Source: Solibacillus ferritrahens (GTDB lineage Bacteria > Bacillota > Bacilli > Bacillales_A > Planococcaceae). From it: 64,000 nt of DNA. This document shows positions 7,529-15,876 of this stretch, piece by piece; positions within the stretch are counted from its first letter, which is position 1, and every line of letters starts with the position of its first letter. Under the pieces are notes generated by a model. It did no database searches. It was not told where the DNA came from and saw nothing but the letters and a program-made list of their open reading frames with translations. Location of the stretch: positions 1 through 64,000 of the forward strand of contig NZ_JAXCLE010000015.1 in assembly GCF_037027585.1 (NCBI RefSeq), given 5' to 3'. Made by a program: the position numbers and the translations under genes.

Positions 7529-8875
7529 ATGAAACATCGTTATTTACCAATGACGGAACAAGATAAGCAAGAAATGTTAGATCGCGTCGGAGTTGCAACA
7601 ATCGATGAACTTTTTGCAGATATCCCAGAAAAAGTTCGCTTCCAAGGAAACTATAATATTAAACCTGCTAAATCAGAAGCAGCTTTAATGAAGGAATTAT
7701 TGCAACTAGCAGGCAAAAATAAAGATACTGCCAGCAATGTATCGTTTTTAGGTGCAGGTGTTTATAATCACTACAAGCCGGTAATTGTCGATCATGTTAT
7801 TTCCCGTTCAGAGTTTTATACAGCCTATACACCATACCAACCAGAAATTTCCCAAGGCGAGCTACAAGCGATTTTTGAGTTCCAAACAATGATCGCTGAA
7901 CTTACAGGTATGGATATCGCGAACTCCTCTATGTATGATGGTGGAACAGCATTGGCGGAGGCAGGAATGCTTGCAGCAGGTCATACTCGCCGTAAAAAAC
8001 TATTAGTCTCTGGAGCAGTACACCCAGAGTATAAAGATGTTGTAACGATGTATGCATATGGTCAATCAATTGATGTTGTAACGATTCCAACAAAAGACGG
8101 TGTAACAGATGTTGAAGCGTTAAAAGGATTAATTGATGAACAAACAGCTGGCGTTATTGTGCAATATCCAAACTTCTTCGGGCAAATTGAAAACTTACAG
8201 CCTCTTGCAGATATCACACATGAAGCAAAAGGATTATTTATCGTGTCGGCAAACCCATTAGCACTTGGGGTATTAACACCTCCAGGGAAATTAGGAGCGG
8301 ACATTACAGTTGGCGACGCACAGCCATTCGGTATTTCGGAAGCATTCGGTGGTCCACACTGCGGTTATTTCGCAGTTACGACTAAATTAATGCGTAAAGT
8401 ACCAGGTCGTTTAGTTGGGGAAACAGTGGACCAAGATGGACGTCGTGGTTACGTATTGACATTACAAGCACGTGAACAGCATATTCGTCGTGATAAAGCG
8501 ACATCAAATATTTGCTCAAATCAAGCGTTACTTGCACTTGCTTCTTCAGTTGCAATGACAGCACTTGGAAAACAGGGTATGCAAGAAATGGCAAAACAAA
8601 ATATCGTGAAAACACGTTATGCAAAAAACGCCTTTGAAGCAGCTGGCTTCGAAGTTGTATATAAAGGTGCACACTTCAATGAAATCGTAGTAAATACAAA
8701 ACATAACGTAACACAATTAAATAAAGCGTTAATTGAAAAAGGTATCATCGGAGGATTTGATTTAGGGCGAGTTTACCCGGAATTGGAAAACCACGCACTA
8801 ATCGCTGTTACTGAAATACGTACAAAAGAAGAAATTGATGCACTAGTTGCAGAAATGGGGGCTTATAATGAATAA
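7529..8875 (+). CDS. gcvPA: Glycine dehydrogenase (decarboxylating) subunit 1
   Basis: Alpha half of the two-part P protein, which decarboxylates glycine on pyridoxal phosphate and passes the aminomethyl group to lipoylated H protein. It has 448 residues, the usual size. Typical segments are YTPYQPEISQGELQAIFEFQ and GGPHCGYFA. ATG 7529 follows AAGAGGG; an upstream in-frame start at 7511 lacks a site. The PLP lysine resides in the partner gcvPB, which overlaps by eight bases. Confidence 0.95.
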   Translation: MKHRYLPMTEQDKQEMLDRVGVATIDELFADIPEKVRFQGNYNIKPAKSEAALMKELLQLAGKNKDTASNVSFLGAGVYNHYKPVIVDHVISRSEFYTAYTPYQPEISQGELQAIFEFQTMIAELTGMDIANSSMYDGGTALAEAGMLAAGHTRRKKLLVSGAVHPEYKDVVTMYAYGQSIDVVTIPTKDGVTDVEALKGLIDEQTAGVIVQYPNFFGQIENLQPLADITHEAKGLFIVSANPLALGVLTPPGKLGADITVGDAQPFGISEAFGGPHCGYFAVTTKLMRKVPGRLVGETVDQDGRRGYVLTLQAREQHIRRDKATSNICSNQALLALASSVAMTALGKQGMQEMAKQNIVKTRYAKNAFEAAGFEVVYKGAHFNEIVVNTKHNVTQLNKALIEKGIIGGFDLGRVYPELENHALIAVTEIRTKEEIDALVAEMGAYNE

Positions 8876-10349
8876 CGAAAACCAAACACTCATTTTCGAA
8901 ATTACAAAACCAGGCCGTATCGGTTATAACTTAGAGCCACTGGATGTTCCTAATTTTGATCTTGAGGAGCTTATTCCATCAAATTTAGTACGTCAAGAAG
9001 CAGCTGAACTACCTGAAGTTTCTGAATTGGACATTATGCGTCACTATACAGCACTTTCCCGCCGTAACCACGGTGTGGATTCAGGGTTCTATCCATTAGG
9101 TTCTTGTACAATGAAATACAATCCAAAAATTAACGAAACAGTTGCACGTTTTTCTGGTTTCGCTAATATTCATCCATTACAGGATGAGTCAACAGTTCAA
9201 GGTGCAATGGAATTACTGTACGATTTACAAACATCCCTACAGGAAATTACAGGTATGGATGAAGTAACGCTACAACCTGCAGCAGGTGCACATGGTGAAT
9301 GGACAGCGCTGATGATGATTCGTGCATTCCATGAGGCCAATGGTGAAGGACACCGAAATAAAGTAATTGTTCCGGATTCAGCACATGGTACAAATCCAGC
9401 TTCTGCAACTGTTGCAGGCTTTGAAACAATTACCATTAAATCAGGTGAAGACGGGTTAGTTGATTTAGAAGATTTACGCCGTGTAGTTGGACCAGATACA
9501 GCAGCATTAATGCTGACAAACCCAAATACTTTAGGTTTATTCGAAGAAAATATTATAGAGATGGCAAATATTGTTCACGGTGTTGGCGGTAAAGTTTACT
9601 ATGATGGCGCAAACCTAAATGCGGTTATGAGTAAAGCGCGTCCTGGTGACATGGGCTTTGACTGTGTTCACTTGAATCTGCATAAAACATTTACTGGCCC
9701 ACACGGTGGTGGTGGTCCAGGTTCAGGTCCTGTCGGTGTAAAAGCGGATTTAATTCCATTCTTACCAAAACCAGTACTAGTGAAAAAAGAAGATGGAACA
9801 TACCACTTCGATTACAACCGTCCACAGTCAATCGGTCGTGTAAAACCTTATTACGGAAACTTTGGTATAAATGTTCGTGCGTATACGTATATCCGTACAA
9901 TGGGACCAGATGGCTTGAAAGCTGTTACTGAATATGCAGTATTAAATGCAAACTATATGATGCGCCGTTTGGAAGAGCATTATGATTTACCGTATAACCG
10001 TCATTGTAAGCATGAGTTTGTTTTATCGGGGCGTCGCCAGAAGAAATTAGGCGTACGTACGCTGGATATTGCCAAACGCCTACTTGACTTCGGATATCAT
10101 CCACCAACAGTCTACTTCCCATTAAATGTAGAAGAGGGAATTATGATTGAACCGACTGAAACAGAATCGAAAGAAACTTTAGATGCATTCTGTGATGCAA
10201 TGATTCAAATTGCGCAAGAAACAATTGATAATCCAGCGCTAGTTCAAGAAGCACCTCATACGACAGTTGTCAATCGTCTAGATGAAACACGTGCTGCAAG
10301 AACGCCAGTGTTACGCTATAAAAAACAAGAACAAGTAACAGTGTCGTAA
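8868..10349 (+). CDS. gcvPB: Glycine dehydrogenase (decarboxylating) subunit 2
   Basis: Beta half of the P protein, carrying the PLP-binding lysine in NLHKTFTGPHGGGGPG (Lys273) together with AGAHGEWTALM and DSAHGTNPASA motifs. It has 493 residues. ATG 8868 lies inside the end of gcvPA behind a GGGGG-rich site, giving an eight-base overlap and probable coupling. It ends the riboswitch-controlled operon and a strong terminator follows. Confidence 0.95.
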   Translation: MNNENQTLIFEITKPGRIGYNLEPLDVPNFDLEELIPSNLVRQEAAELPEVSELDIMRHYTALSRRNHGVDSGFYPLGSCTMKYNPKINETVARFSGFANIHPLQDESTVQGAMELLYDLQTSLQEITGMDEVTLQPAAGAHGEWTALMMIRAFHEANGEGHRNKVIVPDSAHGTNPASATVAGFETITIKSGEDGLVDLEDLRRVVGPDTAALMLTNPNTLGLFEENIIEMANIVHGVGGKVYYDGANLNAVMSKARPGDMGFDCVHLNLHKTFTGPHGGGGPGSGPVGVKADLIPFLPKPVLVKKEDGTYHFDYNRPQSIGRVKPYYGNFGINVRAYTYIRTMGPDGLKAVTEYAVLNANYMMRRLEEHYDLPYNRHCKHEFVLSGRRQKKLGVRTLDIAKRLLDFGYHPPTVYFPLNVEEGIMIEPTETESKETLDAFCDAMIQIAQETIDNPALVQEAPHTTVVNRLDETRAARTPVLRYKKQEQVTVS

Positions 10350-10356
10350 AATTTTC

Positions 10357-10386
10357 AAAAGGGTCAGAGAAATTCTGACCCTTTTT
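10357..10386 (+). terminator. gcv operon terminator
   Basis: GGGTCAGA / TCTGACCC stem with a five-base loop, flanked by AAAA and TTTTT, just after the gcvPB stop. Confidence 0.9.
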
Positions 10387-10443
10387 CTAATGGAGATGTT
10401 AGACTTCTTACAATTCACTTTATAATAGTAGAAACTCATAATT

Positions 10444-10473
10444 AAAAGCCCTCTAATTATTTAGAGAGCCTTT
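10444..10473 (-). terminator. yqhL terminator
   Basis: On the minus strand a stem of nine pairs with one mismatch (GCTCTCTAA / TTAGAGGGC) is followed by TTTTAATT. It lies directly after the yqhL stop. Confidence 0.75.
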
Positions 10474-10477
10474 AAGA

Positions 10478-10861
10478 TTAGTTTTTCGATTTTACTTTAC
10501 CTGTCCAAGTTTTAAAGCCACCCTGTAATTGATAAAGTTGGCTATAACCCTTTTTCTTTAAAGATAGCGCTGCTCGTGCACTACGGCCAGAGTTTTGGCA
10601 GTAAAGGTATACAGGTAGGTCAGGACGTATTTCTTTATGACGTGTGTTGAATTGCGTCATAGGAATGTTTCGAGCGCCTAAAATATGGCCAGCTTCGAAT
10701 TCTTTAGGTTCGCGTAAATCGATTAATTGTGCTTTACGATAGCCTTCAATAAATTGCTCTTGCGTTAAATTTGTTACCGCTTTTTTCAATCGCATTGAAT
10801 TGATTACTACGTAAGCAACGATTACGACTAAAATTGCTAGAATCGTGTATAAAATTGTCAC
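10478..10861 (-). CDS. yqhL: YqhL, membrane-anchored rhodanese domain protein
   Basis: This 127-residue protein has one N-terminal membrane helix (about 3-20) and a cytoplasmic rhodanese domain (about 35-125). The active-site loop CQNSGRS gives catalytic Cys88, and DLREPKEFEAGHI is the usual rhodanese start motif. Rhodaneses carry sulfane sulfur; the partner of YqhL is not established. The GTG start at 10861 has an AAAGGGG site. It is convergent with gcvPB and divergent from lipM, as in B. subtilis. Confidence 0.88.
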   Translation of the reverse strand: MTILYTILAILVVIVAYVVINSMRLKKAVTNLTQEQFIEGYRKAQLIDLREPKEFEAGHILGARNIPMTQFNTRHKEIRPDLPVYLYCQNSGRSARAALSLKKKGYSQLYQLQGGFKTWTGKVKSKN

Positions 10862-10960
10862 AGCGATATTGCCCCTTTCTTTCTGTACTTTCTATTATAA
10901 GAGATGAACTAGAGTTAGTCGAGCCAGTTTGTTAAAATGAATTATTGGAGGCGAGAAATT

Positions 10961-11794
10961 GTGAAAAAACAATGGTATTTTATTAATTCCGGTCCATGCA
11001 GCTCGGCATATAATATGGCATTAGATGAAGCCTTACTGGATTGGCACAGTGAAGGAGAAATCCCTCCTGTCATTCGATTTTATGAATGGAACCCTGCAAC
11101 TTTATCAATTGGCTACTTCCAGCAAGTACATAAAGATATTAATCTACAAGCTGTTCAAAACCAAAACTTAGGCTTTATTCGCCGTCCTACAGGTGGACGT
11201 GCTGTTTTACATGACCAGGAGCTAACTTATTCGGTGATTGTATCCGAAAGCTATCCAAATATGCCTGAGACGGTAACAGAAGCATATCGTGTTATTAGTG
11301 AAGGGATTTTACAAGGATTCCGTCAGCTAGGGTTAAACGCCTATTTTAGCGTACCTGAAACAAAGGAACAGCTGGATGATCTAAAAAAGCCGAAAAGTGC
11401 AGTTTGCTTTGATGCTTCGAGCTGGTATGAGCTTGTTGTAGAAGGGAAAAAGGTGGCAGGCAGTGCACAAACACGTCAAAAAGGTGTCATATTACAGCAT
11501 GGTGCAATATTATTGGATTTAAATGAGGAATTGTTGTTATCGGTATTTAATTTTGATTCTGATGAGGCAAAAGAAAGAATGCGAAAAAAATTACCTGAAA
11601 AGGCAGTTGCGATGAACCAGTTTGTTGATATTCCCTTTACAATTGAGCAATGTGTAAATGCATTTTCAAAGGGGTTTGAAGAGGCACTAAATATAGAGCT
11701 GACTCCATATGAAATAAACGAAAAGCAACAGCAATATGTGGAACAGTTAATGCAAAAAAAATATTTAACAGATGCCTGGAATTTCAAAAAATAG
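10961..11794 (+). CDS. lipM: Octanoyltransferase LipM
   Basis: Transfers octanoate from acyl carrier protein to the glycine cleavage H protein, the first step of lipoate synthesis in Bacillales. It has 277 residues of the BPL/LplA/LipB fold: RRPTGGRAVLHD (about 75-86) binds the acyl substrate, SAVCFDAS holds catalytic Cys149, and KVAGSAQ carries the conserved lysine. GTG 10961 lies behind GGAGGCG; the earlier in-frame ATG at 10937 has no site. Its place next to gcv genes fits its substrate. Confidence 0.93.
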   Translation: MKKQWYFINSGPCSSAYNMALDEALLDWHSEGEIPPVIRFYEWNPATLSIGYFQQVHKDINLQAVQNQNLGFIRRPTGGRAVLHDQELTYSVIVSESYPNMPETVTEAYRVISEGILQGFRQLGLNAYFSVPETKEQLDDLKKPKSAVCFDASSWYELVVEGKKVAGSAQTRQKGVILQHGAILLDLNEELLLSVFNFDSDEAKERMRKKLPEKAVAMNQFVDIPFTIEQCVNAFSKGFEEALNIELTPYEINEKQQQYVEQLMQKKYLTDAWNFKK

Positions 11795-11823
11795 TTTACG
11801 AACACTTGTTTTTATTTTTAAGA
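11795..11823 (+). promoter_or_regulatory. candidate nrdJ promoter with LexA-like box
   Basis: CGAACACTTGTTTT (11799-11812) matches the Gram-positive LexA box CGAAC-N4-GTTCG except at two right-half positions. It overlaps a -35-like TTTACG (11795-11800), and a TTAAGA -10-like hexamer lies 17 bases on. It begins right after the lipM stop. A near-identical arrangement recurs inside the nrdJ intron at 14196. SOS control of nrdJ is an inference. Confidence 0.5.
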
Positions 11824-11962
11824 AAAAAATTTTGATACTCGAAACGTTGATATATAGGGATTTAACATAAACTGAAAAAAATCAACCCTTGATTGAAAAA
11901 AAAATTTGGTGTAATCTTTTTTAAGGAATTATATATAACTCAACATATGGGATAGTCCTAAT

Positions 11963-12001
11963 GAATCAAACACAAGATATGGTGTTTGATTCTCGTTTTT
12001 G
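11963..12001 (+). terminator. terminator/attenuator hairpin in the nrdJ leader
   Basis: A perfect 11-bp stem GAATCAAACAC / GTGTTTGATTC with an eight-base loop is followed by TCGTTTTT, 45 bases before the nrdJ start. It lies downstream of the candidate promoter at 11795, so it would have to be bypassed for nrdJ expression, or a second promoter lies after it. Upstream, AGGA (about 11923) could pair with TCCT (about 11956). No known riboswitch consensus was recognised. Confidence 0.65.
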
Positions 12002-12045
12002 TTGGGAAAGTTAAAATTATTAAATAGCGTTCAAAGGGGGCTTGC

Positions 12046-13995
12046 ATGGTGGTAAGTGTTTTAGAACAATCCATCCCATTCAATCAATTAAATCAGGATA
12101 TTAAGCAATTTCCTCAAGTTCATCCGATTACACCTGATATGCATATTACACATAAAGGTGTGTCGCGTCTTGTCATGATTGACCGTTATTCTTTTAAGGA
12201 TACGGAAAAGAAAACATTAAAAGCAGGAGATTTTGTTGTACTGACAGTAAAGCAGGATCCCAAATTCCCGGCACGTGGACTGGGCATTATCCAATCAATT
12301 GATCTCGATAAGAAGAGTGCACTTATTGAAATTGAAGAGGATTATCGCCACGTACTAGAGGGAGAAGAGCAGACAACAGGAATAATCGAGCGCTCTTTAG
12401 ATATTATTGAAAAGCCTTTGGAAATTTTCTATGAGCAGATTGCAAAGCGAAATGCAACAGGCTTGGCATCTGTAGAAAAAACGGAAGAAAAGCGCACAGA
12501 ATGGTTCGAGAAGTTTTACGAACAGCTTGTGTCGATGAACTTCATTCCAGCAGGACGAGTAATTTATGGTGCGGGCTCGGAAACAGAAGTAACATTCTTC
12601 AACTGTTACGTAATGCCATTTGTAGCAGACTCGCGAGAAGGGATCAGTGACCACCGTAAGCAAGTAATGGAAATTATGAGTCGTGGTGGTGGTGTTGGTA
12701 CAAACGGTTCAACACTTCGTCCCCGTAACACACTGGCGCGCGGTGTAAACGGTAAATCAAGTGGTTCTGTAAGCTGGCTTGATGATATTGCTAAGCTGAC
12801 ACATCTTGTGGAGCAAGGTGGATCTCGCCGTGGAGCACAAATGATTATGCTGGCAGACTGGCATCCGGATATCGTAGAGTTTATCATTTCAAAAATGCAA
12901 AACCCTCGTATTCTGCGTTATCTAATCGAGAATACAGACGATGAGTCTATTATCCGACTAGCAAAAGAAAAGTTGAAATTCAAACCTTTATCACAGCAGG
13001 AAGATGCGATGTATCAAGGCATTGTAAACTATAAAAATATTGAAGGCTTTGGTGGATTTAGTGAAGCGATTATCCGTGACGCTGAAACAAAGCTTCGTGA
13101 TGGCGGGACGTATTCAGTCCATAATGCAGATTTCTTAACAGGTGCGAATATTTCGGTAACGTTAACTAAAGAATTTATGGATGCTGTAGAAAATGATGGG
13201 GAATTCCCATTACGTTTCCCTGACGTAGCAAACTATACGCCAGAACAAATGAAAGATTACAATGAAAAATGGCATGAAGTTGGCGATGTTCGCGAATGGG
13301 AAAAGCTTGGCTACCCAGTGCGCACATATCGTACAATTAAAGCGAAAGAACTTTGGAATCTGATCAATATTTGTGCGACTTATGCTGCAGAACCAGGGAT
13401 TTTCTTCATTGATAACGCAAATGACATGACGAACGCAAAGGCGTATGGTCAGCAAGTTGTTGCGACAAACCCTTGTGGTGAGCAACCATTAGCACCATAT
13501 TCTGTTTGTAATTTAGCAGCAGTGAACTTAGCGAAGTTTGCAAATAAGGAATCAAAAACAGTTGATTTTGAGGCGTTACGTGAAACAGTAAAAGTTGGCG
13601 TGCGTATGCAGGATAACGTAATTGATGCAACACCGTACTTCTTGGACGAAAATAAAAAGCAAGCACTTGGTGAACGTCGTGTAGGTCTTGGTGTTATGGG
13701 GCTTGCGGATTTACTAATCTATTGCGAAAAAGAATATGGTTCTGAAGAAGGCAATGCACTTGTTGATGAAATCTTCAAAACAATTGCGATTGCAGCTTAT
13801 GAGCAGTCAATTGAATTAGCAACAGAGCGCGGAAGCTTCCCGTTCTTAGAAGGACAAACAGAAGCGGAAACAGCACGTTTACGTGAAGCATTTATTAACA
13901 CAGGCTTCATGAAAAAAATGCCGCAGCATATTCGCGAAAATATTGTGGCAAACGGTATTCGCAACTCGCATTTATTGACGGTTGCACCTACGGGT
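12046..13995 (+). CDS. nrdJ: NrdJ exon 1, B12-dependent ribonucleotide reductase
   Basis: First 650 codons of a class II (adenosylcobalamin-dependent) ribonucleoside reductase. They contain the substrate-site Cys187 (FFNCYVM), the thiyl-radical and carboxylate motif NPCGE (residues 475-479) and Cys488. ATG 12046 has an AAAGGGGG site. The frame continues for only 12 further codons past the conserved TVAPTG before a stop at 14032-14034; those codons belong to a group I intron. Spliced to 15147-15767 the protein is 856 residues and reads APTG-STGTMVGV across the junction, as in uninterrupted homologues. Role: makes deoxyribonucleotides without needing oxygen. Confidence 0.92.
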
Positions 13996-14195
13996 AAACA
14001 AGTTGCCCCGTACATTTGTAAAAATGTAGCGTAAACTTGGCTATATGCGGGAAACCCTGGCGTATCTTTTACTACCTAGCTTTGCCAGCACCATAAAGGT
14101 AAAAATGTAAAAGTGTTGATAAGAAATTATCTACCAGACAATCCGCAGGGAAGTCGTGGCTGACCCCTCAACGACTACACGCCGAGCACCATTAT

Positions 14196-14224
14196 TTTAC
14201 GAACACTCGTTCTTGTTTTATAAT
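14196..14224 (+). promoter_or_regulatory. intron-internal promoter with LexA-like operator
   Basis: A perfect TATAAT (14219-14224) stands 17 bases after TTTACG (14196-14201). Between and overlapping the -35 is CGAACACTCGTTCT (14200-14213), which differs from the CGAAC-N4-GTTCG LexA box at one base. Transcription would begin about 20 bases before the HNH gene. This suggests DNA-damage-controlled expression of the intron endonuclease; LexA binding itself is inferred. Confidence 0.65.
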
Positions 14225-14250
14225 TAATAAAACAGATAAAGGGTGATTCG

Positions 14251-15078
14251 ATGAAAAAGAATTGTCTTAATTGTGGAAAAGAAATTAATGTAAAACCCAG
14301 TCAATTTGAACGGAAGAAATATTGTTCTAGAATCTGTAAAACAGAGTATCAACAAAGCAATCCCCCTCAATTTTGGAGTGAAATGTCAAAAAAGATATTA
14401 ATTCCATGTTCTTATTGTAAACAACAAATATTGAGGAAACCTTCTCATATTAATAAAACAAATTTTTGCAATATAAATTGCAAAAAACTATATCAAATAC
14501 AAAATGGTCATTTAGTTAATCAGCATTTGAGAAAAGATGTTGAAGTTAAATGCCTTACCTGTCATCAGTTGTTTATTGTTCCTAAAAATCGTGAGCATAC
14601 ATCAAAGTTTTGTTCTAAGAAATGTTTAGGAAAAGCTAATGGTATTAGAGGAAAGGAACAATATCGTGTTCGAATTATTGTTTCTTGTAGTAATTGTCAT
14701 AAAAAATTTGAAAAAACTCCCTCTACTATTAGAAAATTAAACTTCTGTACTGTAGCATGTATGTCCACTTATTATGCGGAGAATGAAATGTTCTCTGGTG
14801 CTAACAGTGGTACATGGACAGGTGGTAAAGTCTCATATTATGGGCCAAATTGGTATAGTCAACGGAGGAAGGTTAGAGCAAGAGATAAGTATACTTGCCA
14901 GGATTGCGGAATTACAGAAGCAGAGTATGGACAAGAGCTTTCCGTACATCACATTATTCCTTTTAAACAATTTAACGGGGATTGGAAGAAAGCGAATCAG
15001 CTTTCAAATTTAATTTCTCTATGTGAATTCCCATGTCATAGAAAGAGACATTCTAAAATGGTTGATGATATAGTCTGA
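14251..15078 (+). CDS. intron-encoded HNH endonuclease with four zinc-finger-like repeats
   Basis: This 275-residue protein has four tandem repeats of exactly C-x2-C-x16-C-x3-C (Cys 5/8/25/29, 53/56/73/77, 101/104/121/125, 146/149/166/170). Their conserved F/Y-C before the third Cys suggests treble-clef-like DNA-binding fingers. A spacer with an NSGTWTGG motif follows, then an HNH nuclease domain (about 205-268) with CQDC, VHHIIPF (His233/His234), NQLSNLISLC and CHRKRH. HNH enzymes of this kind cleave intron-less alleles so that the intron is copied in. ATG 14251 is eight bases after AAAGGGTG. It lies wholly within the intron, after the catalytic core. Base use is more AT-rich than the nrdJ exons. 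Confidence 0.88.
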   Translation: MKKNCLNCGKEINVKPSQFERKKYCSRICKTEYQQSNPPQFWSEMSKKILIPCSYCKQQILRKPSHINKTNFCNINCKKLYQIQNGHLVNQHLRKDVEVKCLTCHQLFIVPKNREHTSKFCSKKCLGKANGIRGKEQYRVRIIVSCSNCHKKFEKTPSTIRKLNFCTVACMSTYYAENEMFSGANSGTWTGGKVSYYGPNWYSQRRKVRARDKYTCQDCGITEAEYGQELSVHHIIPFKQFNGDWKKANQLSNLISLCEFPCHRKRHSKMVDDIV

Positions 15079-15146
15079 CCCATATGGCGACATATGGAGC
15101 GGGTAATGATAATCCCGCCCTCTAAAATTAGAGAGTAACAAAAGTG

Positions 15147-15767
15147 AGTACAGGTACAATGGTCGGAGTTGCAACAGGGCTTGAACCTTACTTCAGCTTC
15201 ACTTACTACCGTTCAGGTCGTTTAGGGAAGTTTATTGAAGTAAAAGCCGAAATCGTAAAAGAATATTTAGATGCGAACCCAGGTGTGGATGAAAATAACT
15301 TACCAAACTGGTTCAAATCCTCAATGGAGCTTTCTGCTGAAGCTCATGCAGATGTTCAATGTATTATTCAAAACTGGATTGATTCATCGATTTCGAAAAC
15401 AGTGAATGCGCCAAAAGGCTATGGAGTAGAGCAAGTACAACAAGTGTACGAGCGTCTATACCGCGGCGGAGCAAAAGGTGGTACGGTGTATGTAGACGGT
15501 TCCCGTGATACACAAGTATTAACTTTAAAAGCTGAAGAGGCAAATTCAGATGAGCAATTAGAGTTTGAAGAATTCAAACAAATGGAAGACCAAGTAAAAC
15601 GTCAAGTTGTGTTAGTGGATACGATTAAACCATTAACAGATACTGACGTAACAATCGGTTCGGAAGTAGGTAATACATGTCCTGTTTGCCGTCAAGGTAC
15701 GGTAGAGGAAATGGGTGGCTGCAACACATGTACAAACTGTGGCGCACAGCTGAAATGCGGACTATAA
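15147..15767 (+). CDS. nrdJ: NrdJ exon 2, C-terminal part
   Basis: These 206 codons start at Ser of STGTMVGVATGLEPYFSF, the continuation of the APTG loop of exon 1. The C-terminus carries two CxxC pairs (TCPVC and NTCTNC) and ends in LKCGL, the cysteine-rich tail that passes electrons from thioredoxin to the active site. The unspliced message could start at GTG 15144, but there is no ribosome binding site and the fragment would lack the catalytic barrel. Confidence 0.92.
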   Translation, partial: STGTMVGVATGLEPYFSFTYYRSGRLGKFIEVKAEIVKEYLDANPGVDENNLPNWFKSSMELSAEAHADVQCIIQNWIDSSISKTVNAPKGYGVEQVQQVYERLYRGGAKGGTVYVDGSRDTQVLTLKAEEANSDEQLEFEEFKQMEDQVKRQVVLVDTIKPLTDTDVTIGSEVGNTCPVCRQGTVEEMGGCNTCTNCGAQLKCGL

Positions 15768-15795
15768 ATTTTTCCATGTGAATTTGAAATAAATT

Positions 15796-15843
15796 AAAAT
15801 CATCCCTCCCCTAAAGATATATTAGAGGAGGGATGATTTTTTT
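15796..15843 (+). terminator. nrdJ terminator
   Basis: AAATCATCCCTCC / GGAGGGATGATTT stem of 13 pairs with a T run, 30 bases after the nrdJ stop. It may also serve the convergent yqjF-like gene. Confidence 0.92.
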
Positions 15844-15876
15844 GATGTTTTTACGGCGGAGGGAAATGATTTTAAA

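Larger units (their letters stand above)
13996..15146 (+). mobile_element. group I intron in nrdJ
   Basis: About 1151 bases separate two in-frame nrdJ exons. The 5' exon ends in T (13995) and the intron ends in G (15146), as group I splicing requires. TACGGG (13989-13994) can pair with CCCGTA (14007-14012) as P1, with one possible bulged C at the U position. A P2-like hairpin TACATTT / AAATGTA lies at 14011-14028. Core-like segments are GCGGGAAACCCTGG (about 14047), ATCCGCAGGGAAG (about 14140) and CAACGACTACACGCC (about 14169). Hairpins CGGG/CCCG and CTCT/AGAG stand near the 3' end. The endonuclease gene follows the core. Exact subgroup not determined. Confidence 0.92.

Noticed and set aside
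11795..12045. Cobalamin riboswitch before the B12-dependent nrdJ
   Set aside because: No GCCACTG B12 box or related conserved parts were found.
14035..15143. nrdJ as a broken pseudogene with a foreign HNH insertion
   Set aside because: Exact in-frame exon joining, T/G boundary bases and intron core segments explain the gap better.
13996..15146. Intein instead of an intron in nrdJ
   Set aside because: The frame stops 12 codons after the junction and the HNH gene has its own start, so no continuous precursor protein exists.
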